A stretch of DNA of 64,000 bases from Limnohabitans sp. Jir72 (GCF_003063575.1 NZ_NESC01000005.1:248001-312000), one strand, 5' to 3'. Shown: positions 53,946-63,561, numbered from the stretch's first letter. Numbers and translations are program-made. Notes: a model not told the origin generated them from the sequence alone.

Positions 53946-54280
53946 GGCTGCGCTTCCAATGAAGCGGTGGGCGAGAAGGACGTGGACCGCAGCATCTTGG
54001 TGCTTTGCTCCACCACCACGTCCAGCTCCAGCAGCGCCTGACGGTAGACCGCCCAGCCGGGGTCGGCCTCCATCAGAGCGCGGCGGCGCTCGCGCTCGGC
54101 CAGGCTGGCAAAGCCCCACAGGTGCACCACTTCGTTGAGCGGCCCGATCTCGGACACATAAAAGCCGATCAAGTGCCCCAGGTACTTGAGCTGCAGCGGC
54201 AAGGCCGCGCGTTCGTACAGCTTCAAAAAGTCGCCTGTGCGCAGGGCCTTGATGGTGTAGGTGCGGTGCTCAACGATCAC
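53942..54280 (-). CDS. NIPSNAP family protein
   Basis: 112 residues, start codon GTG 54280. Ferredoxin-like small fold of the NIPSNAP family (EHRTYTIKALRTGDFLKLYE, VVHLWGFASLAERERRRA). Often found beside catabolic oxidoreductases in Burkholderiales; role unknown, possibly substrate handling. Tightly packed between the Bug and dehydrogenase genes. Confidence 0.85.
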   Translation of the reverse strand: MIVEHRTYTIKALRTGDFLKLYERAALPLQLKYLGHLIGFYVSEIGPLNEVVHLWGFASLAERERRRALMEADPGWAVYRQALLELDVVVEQSTKMLRSTSFSPTASLEAQP

Positions 54281-54302
54281 GGTGCTGTCCTCATGCTTGT
54301 CC

Positions 54303-55298
54303 TCATTCGGCCTTGATGCCCAGATCGTTGATCACCTTGTTCCAGAAGGCGTAGTCGGAGTTGGCCACGGTGTCGAGCGCGGCAGCGCTGGTGCCGGTGG
54401 GCGTGAGGCCCAGGTCAATCAGGCGGGCCTGAATTTCAGGCAGCTTCACGATCTTGACGATCTCGGTGTTGAGCTTGGCGATGATGTCGTTGGGGGTGCC
54501 TGTGGGCGCAAAGATGCCGTGCCACGAGCTGCCGATGACGCCGTTGACGTCGAGGTTGGGGTCAAACTCGGTCATGGTGGGCACGTCGGGGAGGCCGGGG
54601 ATGCGCTGCGCACCCGAGATGCCCAAGGCTTTGACCTTGCCCGATTTGATCAGCGGAATCGCGGTGGTGGAAGCTTCCACGGACAGGCTGACCACGCCGC
54701 TCATCACGTCGGGCGAGGGGTTGGTTTTGTAGGGCACATGGTTGAGCTTGATGCCCAGCCGCTGCGACCACACCTCCAGTGCCACGTGGGGCTGAGAGCC
54801 CACGCCCAAAGACGCGTAATCGATCTTGCCGGGGTTCTTCTTGGCGTATTCCACCAGCTCCTTCATGTTGTTGTAAGGCGCTTTGGGCGTGGCGGTCAGC
54901 ACATGCGGCACTTGCAAAATTTGGGTGATGCCCTTGAAGTCACGCGGTGGGTTGTATTTGGCGTCTCGGTACACATTGGGCGCAATCGTGTGCGATGCCT
55001 TGACGCTGAAAAACAGGGTGTAACCGTCGGCCGGTGCGGTGGCTGCCGCCACAGCGCCAATCATGCCGCCCGCGCCAGGTTTGTTGTCGACCACCACGGG
55101 TTGGCCCAGGGCCACGCTCAGTTTGTCGCCAATCAGGCGCGCCACCACATCGGGCGAGATGCCTGCAGGGAAAGGCACCACCAGCTTGATCGGGCGATTG
55201 GGGTAGCCCGCAGTCTGCGCAAAGGCGCTGGGCGTCGCGATGAGCGTGGTGCTGAGTGCGGCCGTGGTGGCCAGGGCAATCAAATGACGGCGTTTCAT
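54303..55298 (-). CDS. Bug/TctC-type binding protein
   Basis: 331 residues with signal peptide MKRRHLIALATTAALSTTLIA. Family motifs PIKLVVPFPAGISPDVVARLIG, VDNKPGAGGMIGAVAAA and NHVPYKTNPSPDVMSG. Periplasmic carboxylate capture for a TctAB-type permease encoded elsewhere. Located between BKACE and NIPSNAP genes, so it probably brings in the substrate of that pathway. Confidence 0.92.
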   Translation of the reverse strand: MKRRHLIALATTAALSTTLIATPSAFAQTAGYPNRPIKLVVPFPAGISPDVVARLIGDKLSVALGQPVVVDNKPGAGGMIGAVAAATAPADGYTLFFSVKASHTIAPNVYRDAKYNPPRDFKGITQILQVPHVLTATPKAPYNNMKELVEYAKKNPGKIDYASLGVGSQPHVALEVWSQRLGIKLNHVPYKTNPSPDVMSGVVSLSVEASTTAIPLIKSGKVKALGISGAQRIPGLPDVPTMTEFDPNLDVNGVIGSSWHGIFAPTGTPNDIIAKLNTEIVKIVKLPEIQARLIDLGLTPTGTSAAALDTVANSDYAFWNKVINDLGIKAE

Positions 55299-55347
55299 GG
55301 TGTTGTCTCCGGTGTTGTGATGGGAAGCGGTGTTGGGTTGCGAAGTC

Positions 55348-56271
55348 TCAGAAGTTCACGCGCTCAGCGCCTTTGAGCGCCAGGATTTGCCGGGCTTCTG
55401 CAGGCGTGGCGATCTGCAGGCCCAGGCCTTCGATGATCTGGCGGGCTTGGCGCACCTGCTCGGCATTGCTTTTGGCCAGCGTGCCCTTGCCCAGCCAAAG
55501 GCTGTCTTCCAGGCCCACGCGCACATGGCTGCCCATGCTGGCGCCCATGGCGGCGATGCGCATCTGGTGACGCCCTGCGCCCAAAACAGACCACTGGTAT
55601 TGGTCGCCAAACAAACGGTCGGCGGTGCGGCGCATGTGCATCACGTCCTCGGGGTGGTTGCCAATGCCGCCCAAAATGCCGAAGACCGACTGGATGAAAA
55701 ACGGCCCCTTGATGAGCCCTTTGTCGGCAAAGTGCGCCAGGTTGTACAGGTGCCCGACGTCGTAGCACTCCAGCTCAAAGCGGGTGTTGTTTTCGGCGCA
55801 GGCCCGCAAGGCGTATTCGATGTCCTTGAAGGTGTTGCGAAAGATCAGGTCGCGGCTGTTTTCCAGGTGCTCGCGCTCCCATTCATGCTTGAACTCGGTG
55901 AAGCGGTCGAGCATCGGGAAAAGCGCGAAATTGAATGAGCCTAAGTTGAGCGAAGCCACCTCGGGCGCAAACCGCATGGACGGTTGAATCCGTTCATCAA
56001 TCGTCATGAAGGGCGAGCCGCCGCTGGTGAGGTTCAGCACCGCATCGGTGCGGCTTTTGATCTGCGGCAAAAACTTGCCGAAGGCTTCGGGGCTTTGGTC
56101 GGGCTTGCCGGTGACCGGGTCGCGCGCATGCAGGTGGATGATGGCCGCGCCTGCGTTGGCTGCCTCCACTGAAGCTTCAATGATTTCCTCGGGCGTCACC
56201 GGCAAATAGGGTGACATGGAGGGCGTGTGGATGGCGCCGGTGACGGCGCAGGTGATGATGACTTTGTTCAT
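55348..56271 (-). CDS. BKACE (3-keto acid cleavage enzyme, DUF849)
   Basis: 307 residues from ATG 56271. Zinc-dependent TIM barrel that splits beta-keto acids with acetyl-CoA. Metal and core motifs: KVIITCAVTGAIHTPS, AAIIHLHARDPVTGKP, LNLTSGGS, RFELECYDVGHL, GGIGNHPEDVMHMR, VRVGLEDSLWLGKG. First or second gene of the minus-strand catabolic group. The keto-acid substrate cannot be named from sequence. Confidence 0.9.
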   Translation of the reverse strand: MNKVIITCAVTGAIHTPSMSPYLPVTPEEIIEASVEAANAGAAIIHLHARDPVTGKPDQSPEAFGKFLPQIKSRTDAVLNLTSGGSPFMTIDERIQPSMRFAPEVASLNLGSFNFALFPMLDRFTEFKHEWEREHLENSRDLIFRNTFKDIEYALRACAENNTRFELECYDVGHLYNLAHFADKGLIKGPFFIQSVFGILGGIGNHPEDVMHMRRTADRLFGDQYQWSVLGAGRHQMRIAAMGASMGSHVRVGLEDSLWLGKGTLAKSNAEQVRQARQIIEGLGLQIATPAEARQILALKGAERVNF

Positions 56272-56398
56272 CTGATGGACTTGAGGTTGGAAGTCAGGCC
56301 ATCGTAGGGACGAGTCATCGGGCTTCACACCACGTTAACCCCTAAGGGCAGACGCATGGGTTACAGCGGCGCTGCGGCCTGCAGCGCCGCAGGTGGCG

Positions 56399-57385
56399 TC
56401 AAGCGTTGACGTTCACCACCACCCGGCCACGCACCTGACCGGCCAGAATCTCGGCACCCAAGCCGATCGCTTCGGCCAAGCCCACTTCGCGGGTGATGCG
56501 TTCCAGCTGCGCGGCGTCCAGGTCTTGTGCCAAACGCGCCCAAGCGGCTTCGCGCACGGCACGCGGGGCCATCACGCTGTCGATGCCCGCCAGCGTCACG
56601 CCGCGCAAGATGAAGGGTGCCACGCTCGAGGGAAAGTCCATGCCCTGGGCCAGGCCGCAAGCGGTGACCACGCCGCCGTATTTCGTGCTGGCGCAGGCGT
56701 TGGCCAGCGTGTGGCTGCCCACGGTGTCGACCACGCCGGCCCAGCGCTCTTTGGCCAGTGGCTTGCCGGGGGCAGACAACTCGGCCCGGTCTATGACGTC
56801 GGCCGCACCCAGCTGACGCAGATAGTCGGCTTCTTGTGGTCGGCCCGTGCTGGCCACGACGCGGTAGCCCAGCTTGGCCAGCAAGGCAATTGCCACGCTG
56901 CCTACGCCGCCGCCTGCGCCGGTGACCAAAATGTCGCCTTTGTCCGGTGTGACGCCGTGCTTTTCTAAAGCCATCACACACAGCATGGCGGTGTAGCCTG
57001 CGGTGCCAATGGCCATGGCTTGGCGCGGGGTGAAAGCTGCAGGCAGTTTAACCAGCCAGTCACCTTTCAGGCGCGCCTTTTGCGCCAGACCGCCGCTGTG
57101 GCTCTCGCCCACGCCCCAGCCGTTCAAAACGACTTTGTCGCCCGCCTTGAACAGCGGGTGCTGGCTCTCGGTCACCGTGCCCGACAGGTCAATGCCGGGC
57201 GTGAGCGGAAATTTGCGCACCACCGGGCTTTTGCCCGTGATGGCCAGGCCGTCTTTGTAGTTGAGGGTGGAGTAGTCCACCTGCACCGTCACATCGCCCT
57301 CTGGCAAGGCGCTGTCATCCAGGGTTTGCAGGGTGCAGCGGTAACCGGCGTCGTCTTTTTCAATTTGCAGGGCTTGGTAAGTCAT
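56399..57385 (-). CDS. acuI: Acrylyl-CoA reductase-like MDR enzyme (AcuI/YhdH)
   Basis: 328 residues from ATG 57385, the standard AcuI length. NADPH-dependent medium-chain reductase without zinc motifs: [48 protein letters not shown], and the C-terminal [13 protein letters not shown] characteristic of the family. Reduces toxic acrylyl-CoA to propionyl-CoA. 127 bp upstream of the BKACE gene and separated from the next gene by a REP pair. Confidence 0.9.
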   Translation of the reverse strand: MTYQALQIEKDDAGYRCTLQTLDDSALPEGDVTVQVDYSTLNYKDGLAITGKSPVVRKFPLTPGIDLSGTVTESQHPLFKAGDKVVLNGWGVGESHSGGLAQKARLKGDWLVKLPAAFTPRQAMAIGTAGYTAMLCVMALEKHGVTPDKGDILVTGAGGGVGSVAIALLAKLGYRVVASTGRPQEADYLRQLGAADVIDRAELSAPGKPLAKERWAGVVDTVGSHTLANACASTKYGGVVTACGLAQGMDFPSSVAPFILRGVTLAGIDSVMAPRAVREAAWARLAQDLDAAQLERITREVGLAEAIGLGAEILAGQVRGRVVVNVNA

Positions 57386-57423
57386 GGAGGGTCTTTCAAT
57401 CAAAGGGAGTCAATGGGTTTTTT

Positions 57424-57496
57424 GTAGGAGCCCACCCCGTGGGCGATGGGCGTGGCACACGCTCTTAAAACCATCGCCCACGGGGTGGGCTCCTAC
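57424..57496. repeat. REP element pair
   Basis: Inverted pair of the main family between the EamA transporter stop and the acuI start (both minus strand). Could act as an mRNA stabiliser or terminator for the transporter message. Confidence 0.9.
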
Positions 57497-57508
57497 AGGG
57501 TTTGCATT

Positions 57509-58402
57509 TCATTTTCGGTTGACCAGCACAATGCCCACGGCCACCAGGCCCAGCGCCATCAGCAAGGTGGGGGTGGCGGACTCGCCCAGCAAGAGCGTGC
57601 CGAACAGCAAGGCAAACAGCGGCGTCAAAAATACGAACACCGAAATTTTGGTGGCCGGGTAGCGGCCCAGCATCCACATCCAGGCCAGGTAGCTGGCAAA
57701 AGCGCCGATCACGGTTTGCGCCAGCATGGAGCCCCAAGCCAGAGCGCTCCATTGGAAGGACCAGGTCTCGCCCAAAGCCACCGACAGCCAAGGCACGGCC
57801 AGCGCGGTGGCGGCGATTTGGTAGAAGAGCAATTTTTCGGGCGAAATGCGCGTCAGGTTGTTGGCGCGGATGGACACCGTGGTCAGGCCCCACAAGGCGC
57901 CTGCGGCCAGGCCCAACAGATCACCCAGGGCGCTGTTGTTGCCCGCACCCAGACCTTCGCGCATGGCAAACACCACGGCCACAAAGGCGCAGGCCATGCC
58001 CAGCCATTGCAGGGGGCGCAGGCGTTCGGACTTGACGAACAAGGGCACCAGCGCGGCCACCCAAAACGGCGAGGTGTACAAAAACACCGTCAGCCGCGAA
58101 GCCGTGGTGTAACGCAGGCCCAGGTAAATGCAGGCGAACTCGGCCGCGAACAAGCCACCGGCCAGCAGACCTGCCCACAAAGAGCCATCGCGCTCGAACA
58201 GGCGGATGCCCCGCACGCGGCACCAAACCAAGAGCAGCACGCAAGCGCCCATGCAGCGCAAGCTGGCCTGATACAGCGGCGCTACCTCGCTCATGATGGA
58301 CTTGACGAGGATTTGTTGCAGACCCCAAAACATGCAGCAAACCAACAAAATACCGACCGCCAACCCATCCAGATGCTCTTTGCGTGAATTCATGCGAAGC
58401 AT
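57509..58402 (-). CDS. EamA-family (DMT) transporter
   Basis: 297 residues; ATG 58402 or 58393. Ten predicted membrane helices in two EamA repeats (SLRCMGACVLLLVWCR, LRYTTASRLTVFLYTSPFWVAALVPL in the first; TVIGAFASYLAWMWMLGRYPATKISVFVFLTPLFALLFG, split, in the second). Drug/metabolite exporter class; substrate unknown. Divergent from the alpha/beta-hydrolase gene. Confidence 0.9.
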   Translation of the reverse strand: MLRMNSRKEHLDGLAVGILLVCCMFWGLQQILVKSIMSEVAPLYQASLRCMGACVLLLVWCRVRGIRLFERDGSLWAGLLAGGLFAAEFACIYLGLRYTTASRLTVFLYTSPFWVAALVPLFVKSERLRPLQWLGMACAFVAVVFAMREGLGAGNNSALGDLLGLAAGALWGLTTVSIRANNLTRISPEKLLFYQIAATALAVPWLSVALGETWSFQWSALAWGSMLAQTVIGAFASYLAWMWMLGRYPATKISVFVFLTPLFALLFGTLLLGESATPTLLMALGLVAVGIVLVNRK

Positions 58403-58490
58403 TGTGCCGCGCCCCAGAGGGACAGGCTGTCACCTTGGGCGTGCACCATGCAGGTAATATGCCTGCACAAGGTTTCTGAATTCACGCGAC

Positions 58491-59294
58491 ATGTTGCTTC
58501 CCCATTTCACCGCGCTTGGCGCTGGCCCGATTGTTTTGATGCTGCACGGGGCAGGGGGCAACTTCCGCAGTTTTGCGCCGCAGGTGGAACGCCTGGCCCA
58601 TGCGGGGTACAAGGCGGTGGCTTGGGACATGCCGGGCTACGGCCACAGCGTGCCGGTGGAGCCTTATGGGCTCAAGGGCCTGGCACACAGCGCCATCGCT
58701 TTGATCGAGGCCTTGTTGCCTGCCGATGCCCCGGCACCTGAGCGGTCGGTGCATTTGGTGGGGCATGGCCTGGGCGGCATGGTGGCGCAAGAGCTGATCA
58801 TGCGCAGGCCCGACCTGGTGCGCAGCCTGGTGCTGGTGGGCAGCACCAGCGGGCCAGACTCGGGCTGGGCCAGCGATGCAGAGCGCCAGACGATGCTGCT
58901 GGATGCGGCTTGGGATGACCACCCGCAACATTGGGCCCAAAGCGTGGTGGATGCCCAGGTGGGCCCTTTGGCCTTGGCCGAAGGGGTGATGCTGGCCAGC
59001 CATTGCATGGCGCAGGTCTCACCCGTCACCTACCGCCATGCCCTGCAGGCGCAGGCCGTTTTTGACCGCGATGCGGCCTTGCCGCTCATCCATGTGCCCA
59101 CATTGTTGATCACGGGAGAGCATGACCGCTTGGCACCAGTGGCCGCGATCGAGCGCATGGCGCGGCGCATCCAGTGCTGCCGCTGGGTGCAGATGCCGGG
59201 CGTGGGACATTGGCTACCACTGGAATCGCCGGAGGCCTTTGACGCTTTGTTGATGGATTTTCTGGATGAACCGCCCGTTCACTGGACGCATTGA
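58491..59294 (+). CDS. Alpha/beta-hydrolase fold protein lacking the nucleophile serine
   Basis: 267 residues. HGAGGNF oxyanion region, acid residue in ITGEHDRLAP and histidine in MPGVGHWLPLE are normal, but the nucleophile elbow reads GHGLGG, so residue 93 is Gly instead of Ser/Asp/Cys. The DNA codon is GGC with good surrounding reading. It may be a non-hydrolytic member or use another mechanism. Followed 27 bp later by a PhoD-like gene. Confidence 0.85.
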   Translation: MLLPHFTALGAGPIVLMLHGAGGNFRSFAPQVERLAHAGYKAVAWDMPGYGHSVPVEPYGLKGLAHSAIALIEALLPADAPAPERSVHLVGHGLGGMVAQELIMRRPDLVRSLVLVGSTSGPDSGWASDAERQTMLLDAAWDDHPQHWAQSVVDAQVGPLALAEGVMLASHCMAQVSPVTYRHALQAQAVFDRDAALPLIHVPTLLITGEHDRLAPVAAIERMARRIQCCRWVQMPGVGHWLPLESPEAFDALLMDFLDEPPVHWTH

Positions 59295-59321
59295 ACGTGG
59301 GACGCAGGGAGCAAAATAGCC

Positions 59322-60935
59322 ATGAACGCATTTGAAAAACACATGACCGCCTTGCCAGCGGGCCCTTTGAATCGCCGCGACTGGCACCGCCTGGCCTTGG
59401 CAGCGGCCATGACGCCCTGGCTGGGCGCCTGCGCGCAGGCCCAGGCTGTGGGCAGTTCGGCCGAAGCCGCGCAAGGTCCGCGCTGGCAGGCAGACCCGTT
59501 CAGCCTGGGCGTGGCCAGCGGCCAGCCTCAGCCTGACAGCGTGGTGCTGTGGACGCGCTTGCGCATCACCGAGGTCGATGCGGCGCAGATGGGCCAGTCG
59601 GTCGGCGTGGTGTGTGAGCTGTTTGCCGACGCCGCCTTGCGCCAACCGGTGCGCCAGTGGCGCGTGCTGACCGACGCCAGCCGTGCGCACAGCGTGCACG
59701 TCATCGCCAGCGGACTGCAGCCCGGACGGCATTATTGGTACCGATTTGTGTGCGGCAGCGCCACCAGCCCGGTGGGCCACACCCGCACCAGCCCGGGCGT
59801 GAACGATGCGGTGGACCGCTTGCGCATCGCACTGGCTTCTTGCCAGCATTTTGAGCAGGGCTACTTTGTGGCGCACCGCGAAATGGCGCAGCGCGATCTG
59901 GACCTGGTGCTGTTTGTCGGTGACTACATCTACGAAAGCACCAACCCTCAATACATGCTGCGCAAGCACGATGGCGCTGAGCCCAAGCGGCTGGACGAAT
60001 ACCGTGAACGCCATGCGCAGTACAAGGGCGATGCGGATTTGCGTGCCTGCCATGCCGCGCACACTTGGGTGATGACTTGGGATGACCATGAAGTGGTCAA
60101 CGACTATGCCAACGACCTGGATCGCCATTTCTCTGATCCACAGGTTTTTTTGCGCAGACGCGCAGCGGCCTACCAAGCTTATTTTGAGCACATGCCGGTG
60201 CGCCTGGGGCCCGATGCGAACAACGCCAGCCAGATGCGCATCCACGACCGCATGGCCTGGGGACGCTTGGCCGACCTGTGGACGCTGGACTGCCGCCAAT
60301 ACCGCGATCACCAGGCCTGCCCTGACCCGATGCGTGGCGGTGGCCGTGTGGTGGTGGGCTGCGATGCGTTGGCCGACACCTCGCGCACCATGCTGGGCAC
60401 GGCTCAGGAGCAATGGTTCACCGAGGGGCTTACGCGCAGCAGCAAACGCTGGAAGCTGGTGGCCCAATCTACCCAGATGAGTTCGAGCGGCATCAACACG
60501 CCTTTGGGGCGAAGTGCTTTCACCGATGGTTGGGACGGCTATCCGCAGGCGCGTGCCAAGTTGCTGGGTCATGTGGCGCAGGCTGGGCTCAAAGATGTGG
60601 TGGTGCTCGGCGGCGATGTGCACATGAACGTTGCCGCGCAGTTGCGCGTGCAGGCCAACGACGAAAAATCGCCCATCGTGGCCAGCGAACTCGTGACCAC
60701 CTCGATCACCTCACGCGGTCTGGGCGAGAAGCTGCTGGCGCAGATCCGGGACAGCAATCCCGACATCCTGCATGCCCGATCCGATGAACGCGGCTACACC
60801 TTGCTGGAGGTCAAGCCCCAGGGCATCAGCGCCCAGTTCCGGACCACGCCCAACCCGGCCAAAGCCGATGGCGTGCTCAAGACCCAAGCGCAATTCCAGA
60901 TCCAGGCGGGCGTGCCAGGTGTACAAAAAGCCTAA
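59322..60935 (+). CDS. PhoD-like alkaline phosphatase/phosphodiesterase, Tat-exported
   Basis: 537 residues. N-terminus with NRRDWHRLALAAAMTPWLGAC suggests a twin-arginine signal with a lipobox. PhoD pattern: PFSLGVASGQPQPDSVVLWTR, LASCQHFEQGYF, VLFVGDYIYE, TWDDHEVVNDYAND, VLGGDVHMNVAA and SELVTTSITS supply metal ligands of the calcium/iron type site. Releases phosphate from esters in the periplasm. Probably co-transcribed with the preceding hydrolase-like gene. Confidence 0.92.
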   Translation: MNAFEKHMTALPAGPLNRRDWHRLALAAAMTPWLGACAQAQAVGSSAEAAQGPRWQADPFSLGVASGQPQPDSVVLWTRLRITEVDAAQMGQSVGVVCELFADAALRQPVRQWRVLTDASRAHSVHVIASGLQPGRHYWYRFVCGSATSPVGHTRTSPGVNDAVDRLRIALASCQHFEQGYFVAHREMAQRDLDLVLFVGDYIYESTNPQYMLRKHDGAEPKRLDEYRERHAQYKGDADLRACHAAHTWVMTWDDHEVVNDYANDLDRHFSDPQVFLRRRAAAYQAYFEHMPVRLGPDANNASQMRIHDRMAWGRLADLWTLDCRQYRDHQACPDPMRGGGRVVVGCDALADTSRTMLGTAQEQWFTEGLTRSSKRWKLVAQSTQMSSSGINTPLGRSAFTDGWDGYPQARAKLLGHVAQAGLKDVVVLGGDVHMNVAAQLRVQANDEKSPIVASELVTTSITSRGLGEKLLAQIRDSNPDILHARSDERGYTLLEVKPQGISAQFRTTPNPAKADGVLKTQAQFQIQAGVPGVQKA

Positions 60936-60944
60936 AGGGCTCCT

Positions 60945-60969
60945 GTAGGAGCAGCACCCCGTGCGCGAT
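60945..60969. repeat. Single degenerate REP unit
   Basis: GTAGGAGCAGCACCCCGTGC keeps the GTAG foot and a GCAC/GTGC stem but differs from the main family inside the stem. Lies between the convergent phoD-like and universal stress protein genes. Confidence 0.65.
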
Positions 60970-61027
60970 GGTTTGTGAACCACAAGCGTTTGATTCGCAC
61001 AGGCGGTGCGGCCCCCTGCAAGAGCGT

Positions 61028-61450
61028 TCAGCGCACCAGCAGCACCGGCACTTTGCAGTGCGCCAGCACCTGTGTGGCCACCGAACCCATGACCAGGTTG
61101 CCCAGCGTGCCGTGGCCGTGCGAACCCATCACCACCATGTCGAACTTGCCGCTGTCGGCGGTCTTTGAGATGATCTCGCCCGCATGACCGACCTTGGTGA
61201 TGCTTTTGGCCTCGATGCCATGGCGGGCCAAAAAGGTGGACACCGGGGCCAGCACTTTTTCGGCTTCTTCGCGCTGGTAAGTTTCGACCACCTCTTTGCC
61301 CACAACGGCGCGTGCCCGTGCAGGCAATTGAGCTTGTGCCGTGATCAAGGTGTACTTGTTCGATGTGCTGAACAGCTCGTCGTGCGTGGCCAGATAGGCC
61401 AGCATTTTTTTGGTGAATTCACTGCCGTCAACGGCCAACAAAATTTTCAT
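61028..61450 (-). CDS. Universal stress protein (UspA family, ATP-binding type)
   Basis: 140 residues. Rossmann-like UspA fold with MKILLAVDGSEFTKK and the ATP-binding motif GSHGHGTLGNLVMGSVAT near the C-terminus. Acts as a dimer in stress tolerance. The leader can form a hairpin that hides the ribosome-binding site (61452-61479), so translation may depend on temperature or a factor. Confidence 0.93.
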   Translation of the reverse strand: MKILLAVDGSEFTKKMLAYLATHDELFSTSNKYTLITAQAQLPARARAVVGKEVVETYQREEAEKVLAPVSTFLARHGIEAKSITKVGHAGEIISKTADSGKFDMVVMGSHGHGTLGNLVMGSVATQVLAHCKVPVLLVR

Positions 61451-61451
61451 G

Positions 61452-61479
61452 GAAAGCTCCTCAGAGGGGGGGAGCTTTC
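61452..61479 (-). promoter_or_regulatory. Hairpin sequestering the usp ribosome-binding site
   Basis: On the minus strand GAAAGCTCC (61479-61471) pairs with GGAGCTTTC (61460-61452) around a 10-base loop. The GGAG of the Shine-Dalgarno sequence is in the right arm and the ATG is 1 base after the stem. A possible RNA thermometer or translational switch. Confidence 0.6.
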
Positions 61480-61566
61480 AGCTTAGTTCGATGTCGGTGC
61501 TCGCGTGTTGACTCAGGTCAATCCCGTGGGCTGTGCCAGCGCCAACACGGTGTGCCAACGCACCGT

Positions 61567-62427
61567 TCAAACGGTGATCAGCTGCTGTGCCTTGAACCGA
61601 AGCTGTTCGCCCTTGTGCGCATAGCCCAAGGGGTTGGCCACCACGCGGCAGTCACCCGCCGCATAGTCGCTTGGGCAATGCAAATGGCCGTGCAGCCACA
61701 GTTGGGCTTTGGGCAGCAGGTCATCGAGCGCGTTGCAAAATCCGGCCGTGCCCGGCGTTTCGCCGTAGCGTGGGTCGGCGCTGCGCAGACTGGGGGCAAA
61801 GTGCGTCACGACCACGGTGGGGCCGTCAAACGGGGCATCCAGGGCAGCGCTCAACCAGTCTTGGCACAGCAGGGCTTGTTCGCGTATGCCTTCGGCCAGC
61901 CAAGGCGCGTTCGTCCGCGTGGTGCCGGTTTTGCGCAGGTAATAGTTGGCGGCGCGAAAAGCTTTGTCGCGTGCCTTGAGCTGGCGGGTGAACTGGCTGT
62001 TGGGGTGGCTGAAGTGCGCCGGGATTTTGTCGGGCAATGTTTGTCCTGCCAGGGGGCCGAGCGCGTCAAAGTCAGACCACAGCGTGGTGCCGACAAAACG
62101 CACCCCGCCCAGCTGCACCACTTCGCGCTCCAGCCAAGTGATGCCCAAGCGGGCGCAGGTCTCTTGCAGGCGCTGGTGCGCTTCGTCAAAGTCCATGCCG
62201 TCGTACTCGTGGTTGCCGGGCACAAACAGCACTGGCGTGGGCCAGCCGTTTTGCGGCGAGAAGCGGCCCAGGCCAAAGTCGGCGTCGCCCGCGGCGCTGA
62301 GCGCCGAGTTGTTCTGGTAGGAACCAATGTCACCGGCCAGCACCAGCACATCGGCACCAGTGGCGGGCGTGGGCATGAAACCGGGGTTGCTTTCCAGGTG
62401 CAGGTCCGACAGAAGCTGAATGTTCAT
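61567..62427 (-). CDS. Calcineurin-like metallophosphoesterase
   Basis: 286 residues. Two-metal phosphoesterase motifs in order: SDLHLE, LAGDIG, PGNHEYDG, VTHFAPS and GHLHCPSD. Substrate unknown. The start overlaps the stop of the LysR gene by 4 bp, so both are in one operon with the regulator first. Confidence 0.9.
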   Translation of the reverse strand: MNIQLLSDLHLESNPGFMPTPATGADVLVLAGDIGSYQNNSALSAAGDADFGLGRFSPQNGWPTPVLFVPGNHEYDGMDFDEAHQRLQETCARLGITWLEREVVQLGGVRFVGTTLWSDFDALGPLAGQTLPDKIPAHFSHPNSQFTRQLKARDKAFRAANYYLRKTGTTRTNAPWLAEGIREQALLCQDWLSAALDAPFDGPTVVVTHFAPSLRSADPRYGETPGTAGFCNALDDLLPKAQLWLHGHLHCPSDYAAGDCRVVANPLGYAHKGEQLRFKAQQLITV

Positions 62428-63401
62428 GGGGTGCTCTCAGGCATGAAGGCTTGTTGCGCCACTTGCAACAATTGGCCGCGCAGCCATTGGTGGGCGCTGT
62501 CGTGGTGCAGGCGGCGGTGCCACAAGGCCTCGACGTGCACCGGCGGCACATCAAAGGGCAGCTCGCGCAGCGCCAGTTGGTCGGCCATGCCGGTGGTGGG
62601 TACAAAGTGGCGTGGCAGCACGGTGAGCAAATCGGAGTTGACCACGACTTGCCCGGCGGTGAAGAACTGGTTGACGGTGATCACGATGCGTCGTTGCTGG
62701 CCGATGGAGGCCAGGGCTTCATCGACAAAGCCGTAAGGCCTGCCCGAAAAGCTCACCAGCAAATGCCGTGCATTGCAGTAGTGCTGGATCGTCAGCGGCT
62801 GATCGGCCAAGGGGTGGTCTTTGCGCATCACGCACACGTATTCACCCGCGTACAGGCGCTGGTGTTCAAAAGTGACGGCCTCGCCAGCCTGGGCGCGGGC
62901 GGTCAAATCGGTGAGCACCGCCGGAAAGTAGCCCAATGCCATGTCGGCGGCGCCATCGCTGAGCAGGCGGCGCGGATCGCGGGTGGTCAGCGGCACCACC
63001 CTCAGCGAAACGCCGGGAGCTTCGCTCTCGAGCCGCCTGGCCAGCCCGCCCATGAGTTCGGCCGCGGTGGCATCTGCCATGGCCAGCACAAAGGTGCTGC
63101 TGGCCTGACCCGGCACGAACAGTCTGGGCACGATGGCCGCTTGCAATTGGCGCAAGGCCTCGCGCACGCTGGGCCACAGGGCCAAAGCGCGGGGCGTGGG
63201 TTCGATGCCGTGGCCCTGGCGGCGCACCAGCTCGTCGTCCAGCGCATCGCGCAGGCGGCGCAAGGCGTTGCTGACTGCAGGCTGGGTGAGCGACAAATTG
63301 CGTGCCGCCCGGGTCAGGCTGCGTTCGGCCATGACCTCGTCAAAAACCCGAAGCAGGTTCAGGTCCAAGGTGCGAAAGGAGGCGGGGATGGGGGTGTTCA
63401 T
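62424..63401 (-). CDS. LysR-family transcriptional regulator
   Basis: 325 residues. N-terminal winged helix (LDLNLLRVFDEVMAERSLTRAARNLSLTQPAVSNALRRLRDAL) and effector domain. The effector-domain features (PGQASSTFVLAMADATAAELMGGL) resemble regulators of aromatic catabolism. Co-transcribed with the metallophosphoesterase; its own promoter lies in 63402-63561. Confidence 0.92.
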   Translation of the reverse strand: MNTPIPASFRTLDLNLLRVFDEVMAERSLTRAARNLSLTQPAVSNALRRLRDALDDELVRRQGHGIEPTPRALALWPSVREALRQLQAAIVPRLFVPGQASSTFVLAMADATAAELMGGLARRLESEAPGVSLRVVPLTTRDPRRLLSDGAADMALGYFPAVLTDLTARAQAGEAVTFEHQRLYAGEYVCVMRKDHPLADQPLTIQHYCNARHLLVSFSGRPYGFVDEALASIGQQRRIVITVNQFFTAGQVVVNSDLLTVLPRHFVPTTGMADQLALRELPFDVPPVHVEALWHRRLHHDSAHQWLRGQLLQVAQQAFMPESTP

Positions 63402-63561
63402 GCAGGAGTGAGCGCCAATATAGGCTATTCATCACCAATGTGAATGATACACATCATGAATATAAAGTTGAACAATACCCGTATTAACCCTAATATTCAA
63501 GCCATGGTTTTGACACTCTTTGGTTCTCAAAGTATCAAAACCCGTTGAAAGGGAATACAAA

